Shown: piece after piece, positions 10,764 to 22,934 of the stretch | How the letters are laid out: every line of letters starts with the position of its first letter | Numbering within the stretch: the first letter of the stretch is position 1 | Assembly: GCA_000827265.1 (NCBI GenBank) | Contig: KN834764.1 | Span: 579,218-621,956, forward strand | Source of the DNA: Collybiopsis luxurians FD-317 M1 | Lineage: Eukaryota > Basidiomycota > Agaricomycetes > Agaricales > Omphalotaceae | DNA length: 42,739 bases | Direction of reading: 5' to 3' | The notes under the pieces: generated by a model | What the model saw: the letters and a program-made list of their open reading frames with translations, nothing else | Database searches by the model: none | What the model was told of the DNA's origin: nothing | Position numbers and translations under genes: made by a program

Positions 10764-11552
10764 ATTTGGCAATGCAAGAAAAAGGTTCTACCCAATACGT
10801 ATGTGTACAAAATTGTAGTAGTAGTGTTGTGTATTGCAAACCAATTTGTGATGAGTTCGATGATCCATGAGGCAACAAGCTGTCTGACCTTGGGAATCTG
10901 AATCGCACTTGAGCATGCATAGTTCACATCGAAAACAGGTTATTGATTTCTCCGTGTGAGTTGCATATCATGTTTCACAGGCAATGGTCTCTAACAGACG
11001 ACTCGCTATCACCATTTATCAGTGACTTGAGACTGGAGTTACCCGCAGTGGAGGCTGATCAAAATGACTTCGCTCAGATTATTCAAAGGTGGTCGTCGAA
11101 TTAAGAAAATAGCGATGTTATAGACTTTATGGACTTTATGGTGAGGTTATTTGAATTTACAAAAAAATCACAATTGTTGCAGTAAATTCTAACAAGCTTT
11201 GTTGCCGAAAGCATGAGGACTTTGGCCAGAATCTCCAGTAAATCCCTGCAGTGACTCCATTGTTATGTCTGGCGATCGTCTGGTGCTTGAAATGCGGAAA
11301 TGATTCGACACTGGTAGTAGAGCTATAAATAAAGCTGCTCCACGGTTTTGAAGGGTACTTTCCATACTTTTCCGCGCTCTAAGCTCAGTCGCTGTCATTG
11401 GCCACCTGGATACGTCCTTCCACCAGTCAATAACAATAATTGATCCACAGGCATCAGAAAATCCAGGGCATTGATATTCCTAAAACCGAGCTGTCAGTTT
11501 CTACAGGTACGTCAGTAAGAAAGATAGCAACTGAACGGTCAAACTGGACGTT

Positions 11553-11571
11553 GTCAACGTTGAACGTTGAC
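11553..11571. promoter_or_regulatory. 9-bp palindrome with one-base centre
   Basis: GTCAACGTTGAACGTTGAC has perfect 9-base arms around a single G. It is flanked by a further GTC and GAC word, so several half-sites overlap. A symmetric site this long is unlikely to be random in an intergenic region and may bind a dimeric regulator of the LodA-like gene (3' end 0.8 kb away) or of the LRR gene (start 0.65 kb away). Confidence 0.4.
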
Positions 11572-11634
11572 TGACAAAAAGTATGTAATGATTCGCAGGC
11601 TGACGCTGGTTCCCTTTAGCGCCGAGTAAGCGCT

Positions 11635-11640
11635 CACGTG
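11635..11640. promoter_or_regulatory. CACGTG E-box
   Basis: A palindromic CACGTG lies about 575 bases upstream of the LRR gene. It is the consensus of bHLH factors in fungi. Only six bases long, so chance occurrence is quite possible. Confidence 0.2.
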
Positions 11641-12214
11641 GTGGCAGTGTATGACCCTTAATCACGGACTGACACTGCGCAAAGTCTTTTATTTTCCTGA
11701 TTCTTACCTCGAACCTAACGTTCAGATTTTTTGGTTGGCTAGCCGCTGCGACACCCGTACGCGGCCACTCAACAGCCTAGTATCTCCTGCGAATTTTCGT
11801 GCGGTCACATTCTGTGTGCTGGAGCCGAAGACAGTCTGGACCTTACGAGAGTTTAAAGCTGCTGGCTTTCGAACTAGATTTTCTCTTTCATTTTTGGATA
11901 AACCGTCATCGTCAAGTCGGCCAGCTGGGAAGGAGCAAGAATCAAACGCTGCTATAAATTGGTGCAATAGCTGTTTAGTATAGAGCCCAATCAATCAAAG
12001 CGAGATACAGTCTTAGATCAACGGAATTCGGTTTGTACTTCCGCTATTCAGCTTTGGCCGTCGGTGTATACTGAAATTCGGAACAAGAAACTTGGGGATT
12101 GGAAAGAAGGTCTATTCGGTTCTGAGCTGGGCATTCAGTACGTGGTTGCTCACATATCTCTCTTTTATTTCTCATTAGTTTGTTAGCGCAGGAATTTTTA
12201 AATCGTATATAATC

Positions 12215-15200
12215 ATGACATCTTCACCAATACCCCCAGCTTCGCCGATTCCTCCTTCACCTTCCTTTCCTCCGCATCCGCCGCAGCCAGTTCGGCGGGC
12301 ATCCACGTCTTCCGTAACGATACCCATACCCGGCAAAAGTATCCTCAAAAAACCTCCGCCGCCCCCTACTGGTTTACTATCCCGCATAACCAGTGGCATG
12401 GGCGTCGGAGGGATGAGTATGGGCGGGCTCGGAAAGTTTTTCGGAGGTGGTAACACTGCCAACAATACAAATCAAAATTTACCAACTGGCTCAAGCAGCT
12501 CGGACCCACCAGACCGTTCTAGCACAGGCACCCCTCCCCCAGATCCTGCACTGAAACGTGCACACTTTATCCTTCCGCATATGGCCGTTGTATACCCCAT
12601 ATCCAGTAATGCGCCCCCTCGGACACCCACGACACAAATGGAGAAAAAAGCTATTGAGGAGAGAGAACGGGAAAGGAGGAAAAGGGTTGTTTCTGGTGAA
12701 ACTAGCTCTACTCCTAGCAGCCAGAGCGAGAGTTCCGCCTCAAGCGAGGCGACGACGCCATCAATCGCCGCTAGCGGTAACGAATACCGCTACGGTCTTC
12801 AATCTGAACCTCGGCCGCCCCCGAACGGAGGAGTATGGTGGAACATGGATAAAGTCGAAGCATTTTACAAAGAATGCTGCGTTGCATGCGATGAACCTCC
12901 AGATCCGGCCATTTCCAGAGCTTTATTGCGATATAGCTCATCATCATCATCTACAACACTGACTACTCTATCTACAAATGCCACCACCACCCCTACCACC
13001 GCTTCCTTAACTCCGATCACTACCACCACGGTCTCAACATCAACTAACAATGGGCCTGCTCCGCGAACACTGGACCTCACCGGCGTGTCATTAACGCCAA
13101 TACAGGCCGAAATTCTTGCGGACGTGCTCTCCATTGAGTGGGGCCTTCGTACACTTGTCTTGTGCGAATCTAATCTCGATCCAATCGTCCTCAAACCCAT
13201 CTTACACGCCTTACTGCTTAACAATACCTTAATCTACCTTTCCGTCGCATCCAATGCTGGCTTGGCCGCGAAAACTCTGGCTGGAAAAGGAATGTATGGT
13301 TTGAGCCTCGGAAGTGGATTGAAGGGACCAGGGTCGGTGATCACAGGCGGAGGTGCTACTGGCTGGGTAGTCCTCGAAGCGTATCTAGCAAGGTCGAACT
13401 TGAAGGTTTTGGATTTGTCGAAGAACGTGTTGGACAAGAAGGCAATGGAGGGTGTAGTCAGAGGTGCTTTAGGAATGCAGGAAGGAGCAACATCGTCAAC
13501 ATCCCATCCCCCGCCATCTGAACTACAAGATTCAAACCTGAAATCATCACCGACGTTGATATCTTTGACGCTCGACTCAGCGACTCTCAAATCTGGTGCA
13601 TTAGATGTCCTTGCACGGGCCGTACGCTCTTCATCTTCCCTTCGCACGCTCTCTTTGCGAAATTGCCGTATTGGCTCAATGGGCAGTCGCGGTGGAATCG
13701 CCGTCAGTTTGATGATACGTGACTGGCCGGACACGGTTGTAGGAAGTTCAGGCCAGGTGCAGTCGACTATCGGCATGACTACTCCGACGCCGTCAGCTAC
13801 ATCCTCTGCCTCGTCATCAGGAACCTCAACGCCAACCTCACTTCCTGCCACAACTGGATCGATTAACCGAAATCGACCCGCAACCTTGACTAATCTAGAT
13901 CTCATTAACTCACCCCCTGCGACTCCGACGATGTTATCATCCGCTCTCCCGCGAAATTCACCATTACCTCCCTCGTCCGCGAAGCCTCCGGTATCATCCA
14001 CTACTTCAAAACCCCTTCGTCCACCACCGAGACATCCACCCATGAACGAACATCCTCCAACGCATCCCTCTACCGCGAAAGGAGCAGGTTCTAATATGCA
14101 AACGACCTACACACCTTATATCCCAAGGTCAAAGCGAGCAGTCCCCACTGCGCCCAGTGCACCTCCCACACCCACACCTTCCTCACCTTCCATTAACAGC
14201 CTACGCTCCGCCGTCAACGGTCTAGGTTTGAACACACCCCCGATGTCGCCCATGACACCCATGACGCCAACGCTGACGACGGTTAGTCGTCGTGGGGGAG
14301 TCACAGCTGCCAGTACGCCAGGTGCAGATCCAGTAGCGGGGGTGGTCAAGTCGATCGTTCATGGGCATGAACATGCCGGACAGGTGGTTGGTGCACAACC
14401 TGTTCCGCCGTCGGTCGCTGCGTTGAAATCGGCTTCGGCGACGTTGTTGTCTCAAGTCAGGGCTTTGGATGCGTTGCCGAGAATTGGGAGTCTAAGGACG
14501 TTGGATTTGAGAGGGAATGAGCTTCGGGTGAGTTGATTCTGAGCCATTCTTTTTTCTTCGTTTTCTAATCGTTACTGCTCTTACAGAATCACATATCCTA
14601 CCTGGCCCAAGTGCTTAAACGGAATCGAACACTCAAAACGCTGAATTTACAAGACAACAAGATCGACCCTAAAGCCCTTGCTGTTCTTGCCGAGGCGCTC
14701 AAGTATAATGCCGCGTTGGAGGAGCTGGACCTTGGGCGAAATCCTTGCTGCGGGGTTGTAGTTTCGGCCTCGTCCTTGGCGTCCGCCACTGCTGCTTCAG
14801 GTGTTGGAGGGATGAACTCGACACTGTCGAGAACTTCAACGACATCGTCGTCTAATTCGTCGTCATCGGGTTCTTCATCCTTTTACAATTCATATACACC
14901 CTCGTCTATGTCTTCGTCGGCATATAGATCAATCAACACCCCATCATCTGCTACCCCCAGCTCTTCATCTATCCATCAAAACCCGAACCATCATCCCGGC
15001 AACAATGCCAACGCGAACATCAATCTTGGTCTAGAGGGTATTCATGCGCTGCGATTGGCTCTCGCGCTCAACACGACGCTTACGAGACTGTCGTTGTCGG
15101 CTACGCACCTAGGGGACGCCGGTGCGATTGCATTGGCGGAGTGGATGGGGGAGTATAGGGGGTTGAGGTGGTTGGATTTGACGAGGAATTCGGCGGAGGA

Positions 15201-17063
15201 GTTGGGAGTTGGGGCGGGGGTAGGAGGAGCGGGTTCTGGTTCGGGGTCGGGGTCTGGTTTGGGTGTTGGATTGGGAGAGGCAGGGGTGATGGCACTTGCG
15301 CAGGGGGTCAAGGTGAATAGGACATTGAGGTGTTTGGATGTGGAGGTTCCGCCTGGAGTGGAAGGGTATGCGAGGTTGTCGAGGGAGATTTTGAATACTT
15401 GTATTAGGAATGTTGAGGCGAGTGCGAAGGAGCAGCAGCAGCGGCAAGAGGAGGAGCAGGACGAGTCGATGATGATGGACGGAGGGTTAGTAGGTGAGCC
15501 TGGGGGTAATGCGGATTTGGAAGAGGCGAAGATGGAGTGGAGGGTGACGAAGGATCCTGTGCATCGAGCGAGGGATTGTGTGGTTGCGTTGAAGACGCAT
15601 CTTGATAAGGAGGATGCTCCTCTTGATTCTGCTTCCGCCAAGGGAGAAACGCTCTTGCGACGGTGTCAAACTGCGCTGGATGGTTTAGCGGGTGTGGTTT
15701 CGGGGATGTTGGATTCGTCGTTTGAGAGTGCAGCCAAGGAGGAGAAGATGCGCGAGGTCTTGGAGTTGAGCGATGAGCTTTCGATGCTGATTGACGCGGT
15801 TAAGGAAGGGAAGAAGGGAGGGAAGAGTAGAGATGTTGGTGGGGCACAAGTGCAGACGGGAAGGGACGAGGCTGGGACTAGAGACGCCGAAAATAAAGAG
15901 GATACGTCTGAGGCACAGAATGGGCCGAGGGAAAAGCCCAATCTGCGCGTCAACGTTCCGTCAAAGCAGAATGCTGATTCTGCTTCGGCTCCTGCGTCTG
16001 GTGATATGGCTTCTACTGCGGCTACGGCTACGGCTACGCACAACGCTACGTTTGCGATTACCGATTCTCCTACGAGTGCTTCTCCCGTCAATGCCGATGA
16101 AGATTTTTCCCCTATAGCACCCTCTCGCTCGGACAAAGGCAAGGCTCGTGCACCTCCGGAGCCGGTACGACATGAGCCAGTGCTCAGTCCGACGGCTGCC
16201 CTGTTGAGGAATGGGGTTCGAGGTGCTACGAGTTTAGGAGGGGTTGTCGCGCTCGAATTAGCAGAGAGTGAGGATGGGATGAGTGAGACTGAAGGTGAGA
16301 TTGGCGATGACTATGGTGACGGAGGTGATGGCGACGGCGATGAAGTGGGGGAGCCTGAGGCTGGTGTGAGGTGGGTTTTGTTTCTTTGCGTCTCGGTTGA
16401 GCAAGGAGCTCATGAGGAATTGACGTGTCGTTTGTCAGGTCTCGAAATTGGGTTGCCGAGGAAGGAGAGGTATTCCGGAAGGGCAATGCTTTGCTTGGTC
16501 CAGAGGAAATGGAAGGCGAGTATGCTGGAGAGGAACTTCGGCGAGAGGTGAGTTAATGGCTCACAATGAATGAATGAGTGGAATGATTCTGACAAAATGG
16601 TCAATAGCTTCTTGAAGCCATGGTCGAACGACCTGCGCCTCGACGGCTGGATGATGTGGACGATTATGAAGCTCCGCTTGCTATGCCGTCTCCATTGGTA
16701 GGAAGTGCCCCTTCGACGCCCTTATTATCACCCGCGACGCCTTCAACCCCATCGATGCTATCTAGTTCATCGACACCGCTGGCACCTCTGCCGGAGGATA
16801 CTGTCAGCAATGGGTTCCCATTCAACTCACCTGGTGTTTCGAGATCGGGTGGAACGACTCCGACCCAGGAGCTGGTTTCTGCGTCTGTTTCACCGCGACC
16901 GTACGTTGCTCGGACACGCTCGTCGTCATCATCTTCACAAACTAAGAGCGCTAATAGTGGATTAGTGCAAGAGATTACGCCGGCTGTAGAGGAACACGGC
17001 CAACCGAGGGCGTATATTTCGCGGAGAAGGTCCAATGAGAGTGTAGCGCGAGTGGGTCAGTAA
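12215..17063 (+). CDS. Large leucine-rich-repeat (RNI-like) protein with disordered Ser/Thr/Pro-rich linkers
   Basis: Four exons join in frame: 12215-14527, 14587-16370, 16439-16547 and 16608-17063, giving 1,553 residues. LRR units of the ribonuclease-inhibitor type are scattered through the first two thirds: RTLDLTGVSL and LRTLVLCESNL (residues about 285-320), LKVLDLSKNVL (about 395), LISLTLDSATL and LRTLSLRNCRI (about 450-485), LRTLDLRGNEL and LKTLNLQDNKI (about 760-800), LEELDLGRNP, LTRLSLSATHL and LRWLDLTRNS. Between them are long low-complexity stretches rich in Ser, Thr and Pro, and a Gly-Ser run. KRAHF at 114-118 resembles a variant RVxF protein-phosphatase-1 docking motif, as in PPP1R37-type LRR proteins, but its valine is replaced. 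The C-terminal exon is disordered and serine-rich. Likely a cytoplasmic scaffold or regulator; no enzyme motif is present. The start has a pyrimidine-rich leader and no upstream ATG in frame nearby. Confidence 0.85.
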
Positions 17064-17707
17064 TGTAGCGTGGTTGTCGATTTGAAACTCGAGGGGAGGA
17101 ATTCAATCATTTAAATTTTTTCTTCAAGGATAGATAAGGTAATAAGTATCTTGATTTATTTGGATTGGTGGATATTTCTTTTCACTTTTTTTCCTTGTCC
17201 TCAAGTACATCTACTAGTTTACATTTGTGCATATTTCTCTTTCTTTCATCTCAAGCCTGCATGAATCTCATACATTGATAACTTATGATGTCGATAACAT
17301 ATCATCACTGTTCTGCCGATGACCTTTGAGTAAAACGCGTACAGTATCTGCCGTCGCCACTGATTGAGAAACGGCAGTTCATGATCATCAGAAGTTCACT
17401 GACAGCGTTCGCTACGGCACAGCCGGATGAAGCTTCCCAGTTCTAATCTGAGCAACGATAGGCTTTCTTGCATGCGGCGTAGCAGGCCTTGTGGCTGCAC
17501 CTATCGCCGCTCTGTCCCAACTTAGTCCAAACGCAGGAACCTTTTCGTCGAATATGGTAATCAGCTGACCTTTGCACAGCCACCTTCACATTGCATAAAG
17601 AACACACCAAATCTCGCGTAAACTTTCAAGGAATCGCCTTCTCCTTGCACTCACATCATCATCTATATCCCGATCTACACTACAATTTACAAGTACTTTC
17701 TATCAAA
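17064..17707. other. Intergenic, LRR 3' end and Argonaute promoter
   Basis: 640 bases between two genes on the same strand. The left part is T-rich, as expected for an LRR 3' untranslated region. The right part becomes C/T-rich with CATCATCATC and an ACAATTTACAAG segment before the Argonaute ATG, whose context ATCAAAATGCC is favourable. No other feature is seen. Confidence 0.5.
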
Positions 17708-17744
17708 ATGCCCCCACGCCCAGCACAAGAAGGTGGATCTGCTC

Positions 17745-17775
<31 letters not shown>

Positions 17776-20700
17776 TAGAGGCGCAGGCAGACCTCCTCGA
17801 GCGGGTCCACCACCAATCATTGGTGCGGGTCGTGGGGCCCAGAGAGCTGGACATGGAGGCGTCCAGCCCTCTGGGCTTCCTGCAGGTAATCGTTTTGTAT
17901 CGCGCCTTTTCTTGTATCGAATTCATTGAATCGCTCTCGGATTTTTTTATTTATTTTCGTGTTCTTTTTCTTAAGCGCACGTGCGCACCGTTGGTGTCCG
18001 CCGTCCAGGATTTGGCACGGCTGGTAGAAAAATTAATGTCTTCACCAATGCCGTTGAGGCGACTATTCCGGATTGCATTATCTATCACTACGATAGTAAG
18101 CTATTCTGTTTGTGTAAAATCGGTACGACGCGTTCTGACGGTAGCGCGCGGCTTTTTTTTTTTCGCTGATATTTTAGTTGGTCAGTACCGCCTCCGTTGT
18201 TCCGCGTTATCTGTTCATGCTCATAGTCCTGTAGCTATTCTTCCTGAGGACAAAGTGTTGCCTATACGTCTTACGATGCAGTTGATCAAACAACTCCAAG
18301 TTGAACCTGAGTTCCATCCTGCTGGGGCGTATGACGGTCGAAAGAATCTATTCATGTCGCATCGTATCAATTTCGAAGGAGGTACAGACTCTCGGGAGGT
18401 ATGTAGCATACCTCGCTATATGATACTGTTCATTCATATGTTTCGAAAGTACAATGTAGCAATGAACGGGAATTCACAGCCTCGCGACAAACCACCACGA
18501 GTTTATAAGATCAGGATCGCCAAAGCGAACGAAATTAATGCAGAGTGCGTATGTTGACTTTAAGGCTTGTCATTGCTGACGATGTATTTAGGGTACTGCA
18601 CCGTTATGTTAACGGACAGCAGTCTCAAGACGAGAGTGTATTGACAACACTGACGGTACTTCGCCGCGTTTTGATCAATTAATAGTGTCTAATCTTTTAC
18701 TTTCGAAGGCTTTGAACGTTGTCATCCGAGCTACGCCCATTCAAAATAATCCATTCAACACCAGATCGTTTTTCACTAGCACTGAAATCAAGGAGGTCGG
18801 GCATGGCTTCCAGCTGTGGCGCGGTTACTTTCAGTCCCTAAGGCCTTCTCAAGGTCGGCTTCTCATCAACATCGATCTCTCGACTGGCATGTTCCATAAA
18901 CCGGGTCCTCTGATCCCGGTCGCTCTGGAGGTCCTTGGGCAGAACAGACCTGAATCGCTTTCGCCGAGCTCTGGACTTCCGGAGCGCATAATCAAGGTTC
19001 TGGAAAAGTATCTGAGGCATGTCCGGGTAACTGTACAATCCGCCGCTAGGGAGGCCGGGGCCCGCCCTCTTACTATCGATTCTCTGACGCGAGTAGGAGC
19101 TCAAGACTACAGGTTTACCCTTCGCGACAATACGGAAACCAATGTTGCTGCTTACTTCCAACGGATGTCGAACAGACCCCTTCAGTTTCCAAGAATAATC
19201 TGTGCAAAAATGACAACCGGTGCCATCATCCCCCTTGAACGATGCACCATCTTGCCTGGCCAACTGGCTCGAAAGGAGGTCCCACCGGATGTCACTAGGC
19301 AGATGGTAGAATTCTCAACGAAAAGGCCAGAGGAGCGACTGGCGAGCATAAAGAGAAGTGTGGGGGTAGGTGTTTTGATCTGAGTTTAGGTTTTTTCTTT
19401 TGCTAATGGCGACTTCCCAGGTATTTTCTTACGGCCAGTCAGAATATGTCCGTAATTTTGGCCTGGCGGTTAATGAACAGACCCTTCCAATTACCATCGA
19501 CGCTCGTCAGTTAGCACCACCGAGGCTCGAGTATGGTCAAGGAAGCAAGGAGAAGGTCTTGGTGAGTCAAGCTTTCATTTTGTCGTACGTGGACCGACAT
19601 CTTTCTCAGCTACCTCGGGATGGACAGTGGAACCTGTGAGTTCTCTTCGCTTGATTTGAAAGTCCTGTCTAAACTGCTTCCGTAGCCGAGAAAAGAAGCT
19701 GTTCACTCCCCAAGTAGTCAATCGATGGGCCATGGTTATCTTCGAGTCCGAAAACCGATTTCGCACTGATGTTGCGCTAGGAGTAGTTCGAGATTTCATC
19801 GCTGGTTGCCGTAGCGTCGGTGAGTGATTCGGGCACATATTTCCAATTCGAGGCATTTACTCTATCCAATATGAAGGTATCGATGTGAGAGAAACTGATC
19901 CTGTTATCGAATACGGCTCTGGACAGAATGACGTTAAGCAAGTCGGTATTTTCCATTCGTTTTCATAGCTGTTTCCTAAAACCGTTGATCGCATAGGTAC
20001 TGCGTGGCGCCGGAGGCAAGTGTGCCCAAAAGCATAAAAAAGGACCTGACATGCTTCTCGTCATTCTCCCTGAGGGAGGAAATGATATCTATCGCGCGGT
20101 GAAACAGTGAGCTGTCGATTCGTTTTATGTGTTCAATGACTCATCCTCGGAATTTCAGTTTCGGTGACATCACGGTACGATGAGATCTGTCTACACTACG
20201 GATATCTTCATTGATCCTTCCTTACAGCAAGGAGTCGTAACCCAATGCTTAAAAGCTGGAAAATGCCGAGGAGCCAGAGAACAGTATTGGGCGAATGTCT
20301 GCCTCAAGTAGGTCCTTACCATTTTCTTATACTCTTTCTCATACTCCTCGCAGGCTTAATCCCAAACTGGGTGGCATAAATGTTGTCCCCGACGCGGATG
20401 CTTCAAAAATTCTATACGATCCGCAAAATCCAACGATTGTCTTTGGTGGGTCCCATGTTTGCAAGTCCCTTTTTGGAATATTTACCCAGTCTGTTCTTAG
20501 GCGCGGATGTTATGCATCCCGCTCCTGGATCCGACGCACCTTCATTCAGCGCGGTCGTCGGTAGCATCGATAGCAGAGCGGTCAAATACGTCCCGAGGAT
20601 ACGCGTCCAAAGATCGCGCTTGGAAATTATCGCCAACCTGGGTGAAATGGTGAAGGTAAATTGACCTTCCTGTCTTCATCGCTTTGACAGCCCATTCCTT

Positions 20701-21801
20701 ATACTTTAATAGAGCATTCTGGAAATGTATCTTAGCTACCAGCGGGATGCAGAGAAAAAGACGCCTCAACAATGCACACCGAAGCGATTGCTCTTTTTCC
20801 GAGACGGTGTTTCGGAAGGACAGTTCGAGGAAGTCATGCAAAAAGGTATGTAGCTTGCTCTCTTTTGCTCTCTTCGTTTTTACGCTGATGATTGGTTGCC
20901 TAATATTTCATGTAGAGGTGGATGTTTTGAAGAGTGTGTCCCTCCTTTCTTCTGTATTCCCATCTTGCCAATGAAACTCTATAGCGGTCTGCAGGGAGCT
21001 CAAAATCGCACCAAAGATCACCTTCGTTGTTGTCGGGAAGCGTCACCACTATCGGTAAGCCTTTGACAGACGTTGTCACTGGTTCCTTCTGAACGTTATA
21101 TTCTCTTTTTGTAGATTCTTTCCCAAAGACTCGAACTCGAAGCAAGAAGCGGACCGAAGCGGTAACTGCCTTGCGGGGACTGTCGTGGACCGGGGCATCA
21201 CCCACCCCCTCGAGTTCGATTTCTACTTGCAGAGTCATGGAGGATTATTAGGTACATCGAGGTCTGCGCATTACTCGGTATGTACTCCGCTATGTTTATG
21301 CGTCCTCTTAATAACGGCATTTCTACAGGTTTTGTACGACGTGTGTATCACTTTGGTATATTTTCAAGTTCAGGTTTATCTGATTTTGTTTCAGGATAAC
21401 AAATTCTCTGCGGATGCTATGCAAAATATCTGTTATTACCTGTGTTATTATTATGCTCGTGCGGTACGTATCTGCTTCTGCATCGATATCTATTCTCTAA
21501 CTCAATAAATTCCTAGACCCGTTCTGTCTCTATACCTGCACCTGTCTATTGTACGGCCTTTTATTTTGTCCTTCTTTTGCTCCTGCTAAATGCCGTTGTT
21601 CCAGATGCCGACATTGTATGCTCACGGGCAAGAATCCACTATGACCCAAGTGGTGTTGACTTGTCAGATACTGCAAGTGCTGCGAGCACGGATCTGCAGA
21701 GTGGTTTCCTGCCTTTGAACCCATACCATCTTACGAAGATGTACTTCATGGTAAGTCGTATCTGATTATAAGTTCGTTAGGTGCTAATTATTCTATAGTG
21801 A
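17708..21801 (+). CDS. Argonaute
   Basis: Twenty-four exons join in frame into 904 residues. The N-terminus is an RGG/RG-rich tail (about residues 9-45), followed by the N domain with INVFTNAVEATIPDCIIYHY, the linker, PAZ, MID and PIWI. PIWI has GADVMHP (D640), RLEII (glutamate finger E679), FFRDGVSEGQF (D720) and PVYYADIVCSRAR (D858), a complete DEDD catalytic set, so slicing activity is expected. HHYRFFP and LQSHGGLLGTSR are also present. The protein binds small RNAs in RNA silencing. Coding exons include four of 12-26 nt (20159-20174, 20916-20933, 21329-21340, 19610-19635). The last intron (21751-21798) sits directly between the terminal MYFM and the TGA; if it is retained, four extra residues are added before a stop at 21765. 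The intron at 19942 uses a GTCGGT donor. It faces the EthD-like gene tail to tail, 261 bases apart. Confidence 0.95.
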
Positions 21802-22062
21802 ACACTATTGTCTTGCTTTCTATGTTGTCGCTACATGCTGTTTTGCTCTGCTTACCGTGCTTGATTTTTCCATTCTCCGTCCCTACGATCAATCCCAACT
21901 CAAATCTGAACATCTTTCCGGTATTAACTGTAATGATCCTCATGATGCAATCTTGCTCTCGACGTATTTACTGCCATCTCGACCAATTTTTTTTGTTAGC
22001 GAAATACTGCTGAAAGTCACATTAATCCTCGTTGAATATTTACATTTATCACTCCTTATATC

Positions 22063-22880
22063 CTACCACTCTTTATACAATGTCATTATTCTTGTCTCCC
22101 TAGTAACTTTACATCGGCGGTCCTTTTCCCAAATTTGTACCTGTGCAGAGACGTTGGATTCCTGTTTGGAAACGTCCATCGCATCTCCATTCTCATTCCA
22201 TTCATGAATGACCAACATTCCAGAGTCCATTGCGACCTTAAGTTCCGGGGTGGTCTTCATATCTCTGCCATCGTGTCGGTTGTAGACCCTTGATCTGATC
22301 CATCCGGGGGTCTTTGAGACGCCTTTGATGATAAAGTCCTGATACCAGCGGATGAAGCTTGTTTCGAGGTCTGTCTGTTCAAGAGCCTCCACCGCGGTAA
22401 CCTGGAGATGAACGATACAGATCACCTTCCCAGCACCCGTACCAAGACCAGCCGTCGGTTCGGATTCGGGAGGGCGATGGAAGGAGGATAAAGTGAATGT
22501 TGACCGGGTCATGATCGGTAACCTCGCGAGGATAGCTCTTTCAGTATCTGAAGCCACCTCCCTGAGCTTGAACCATTCCTCGCTCTCCGGGATATCCGAA
22601 GAAGTGGTATGGTATAGAGCTGCCCAGGGAGGGTATTTGGAGTCTATAGCCTGGTAACGCGAAGCGTTGTTACATCCGGGAAAGCGAAGACGCTGAGGGA
22701 TGTGCTCTTCGTCGTACCAGTCTTTCATTGCTAGGTGGATATGATACATAATGGCGGTATGATAGCAGACTTACTATTAAACTCGACATCTGAGAATTCG
22801 GTTCCGTTGTGAGAGTAGACAAGGAGGAGACCGCGATCACTTTCAAGATTGTGGGGAGGAACAGTGGACTCGGAATTCAT
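22063..22880 (-). CDS. EthD-like / dimeric alpha-beta barrel protein
   Basis: Two exons join in frame: 22880-22775 and 22730-22063, giving 257 residues; an upstream in-frame ATG at 22934 would add 18. I prefer 22880 because the fold begins soon after it (GLLLVYSHNG). EFNTMKDWYDEEHIP, followed by RLRFPGCNNASRYQAID and PPWAALYHT, is the typical N-terminal half of a fungal EthD-type ferredoxin-like barrel. A second barrel-like half follows, with DLETSFIRWYQDF and GWIRSRVYN. Such proteins act as small monooxygenase, cyclase or decarboxylase-like partners in several polyketide pathways, but many have no known role. The gene is read in the same direction as the adjacent PKS, whose 3' end is about 0.7 kb upstream, so a tailoring role is possible but not shown. 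No signal peptide. Confidence 0.7.
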
Positions 22881-22934
22881 GGTGGTAGTTCGAGCTTTAG
22901 AAAGCAAAGATGCCAGTTTCGTCTCACGACGCAT

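Larger units (their letters stand above)
10764..12214. other. Intergenic region before the LRR gene
   Basis: No gene can be supported in these 1.45 kb. A 110-codon frame at 11651-11983 and a 69-codon minus-strand frame at 11189-11398 have no recognisable motif. The region holds a near-perfect palindrome (11553-11571) and a CACGTG box (11635-11640). Just upstream of the LRR start there is a pyrimidine-rich tract and GTATATAATC, typical of fungal promoters. Confidence 0.5.

Noticed and set aside
11651..11983. 110-codon frame upstream of the LRR gene
   Set aside because: Open on both strands, no motif, no typical codon pattern; probably chance.
13234..14043. 269-codon open frame on the minus strand inside the LRR gene
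   Set aside because: It is antisense to a strongly supported exon, has a Gly/Val/Asp-biased composition and no motif; a shadow of GC-rich coding sequence.
15042..15641. 199-codon minus-strand frame with proline repeats
   Set aside because: The PDPDPEPEPAP run is simply the complement of the Gly-Ser linker of the LRR protein.
21802..22062. Regulatory antisense overlap between Argonaute and EthD-like transcripts
   Set aside because: The genes converge with 261 bases between them; overlapping transcripts are possible but nothing in the sequence shows it.
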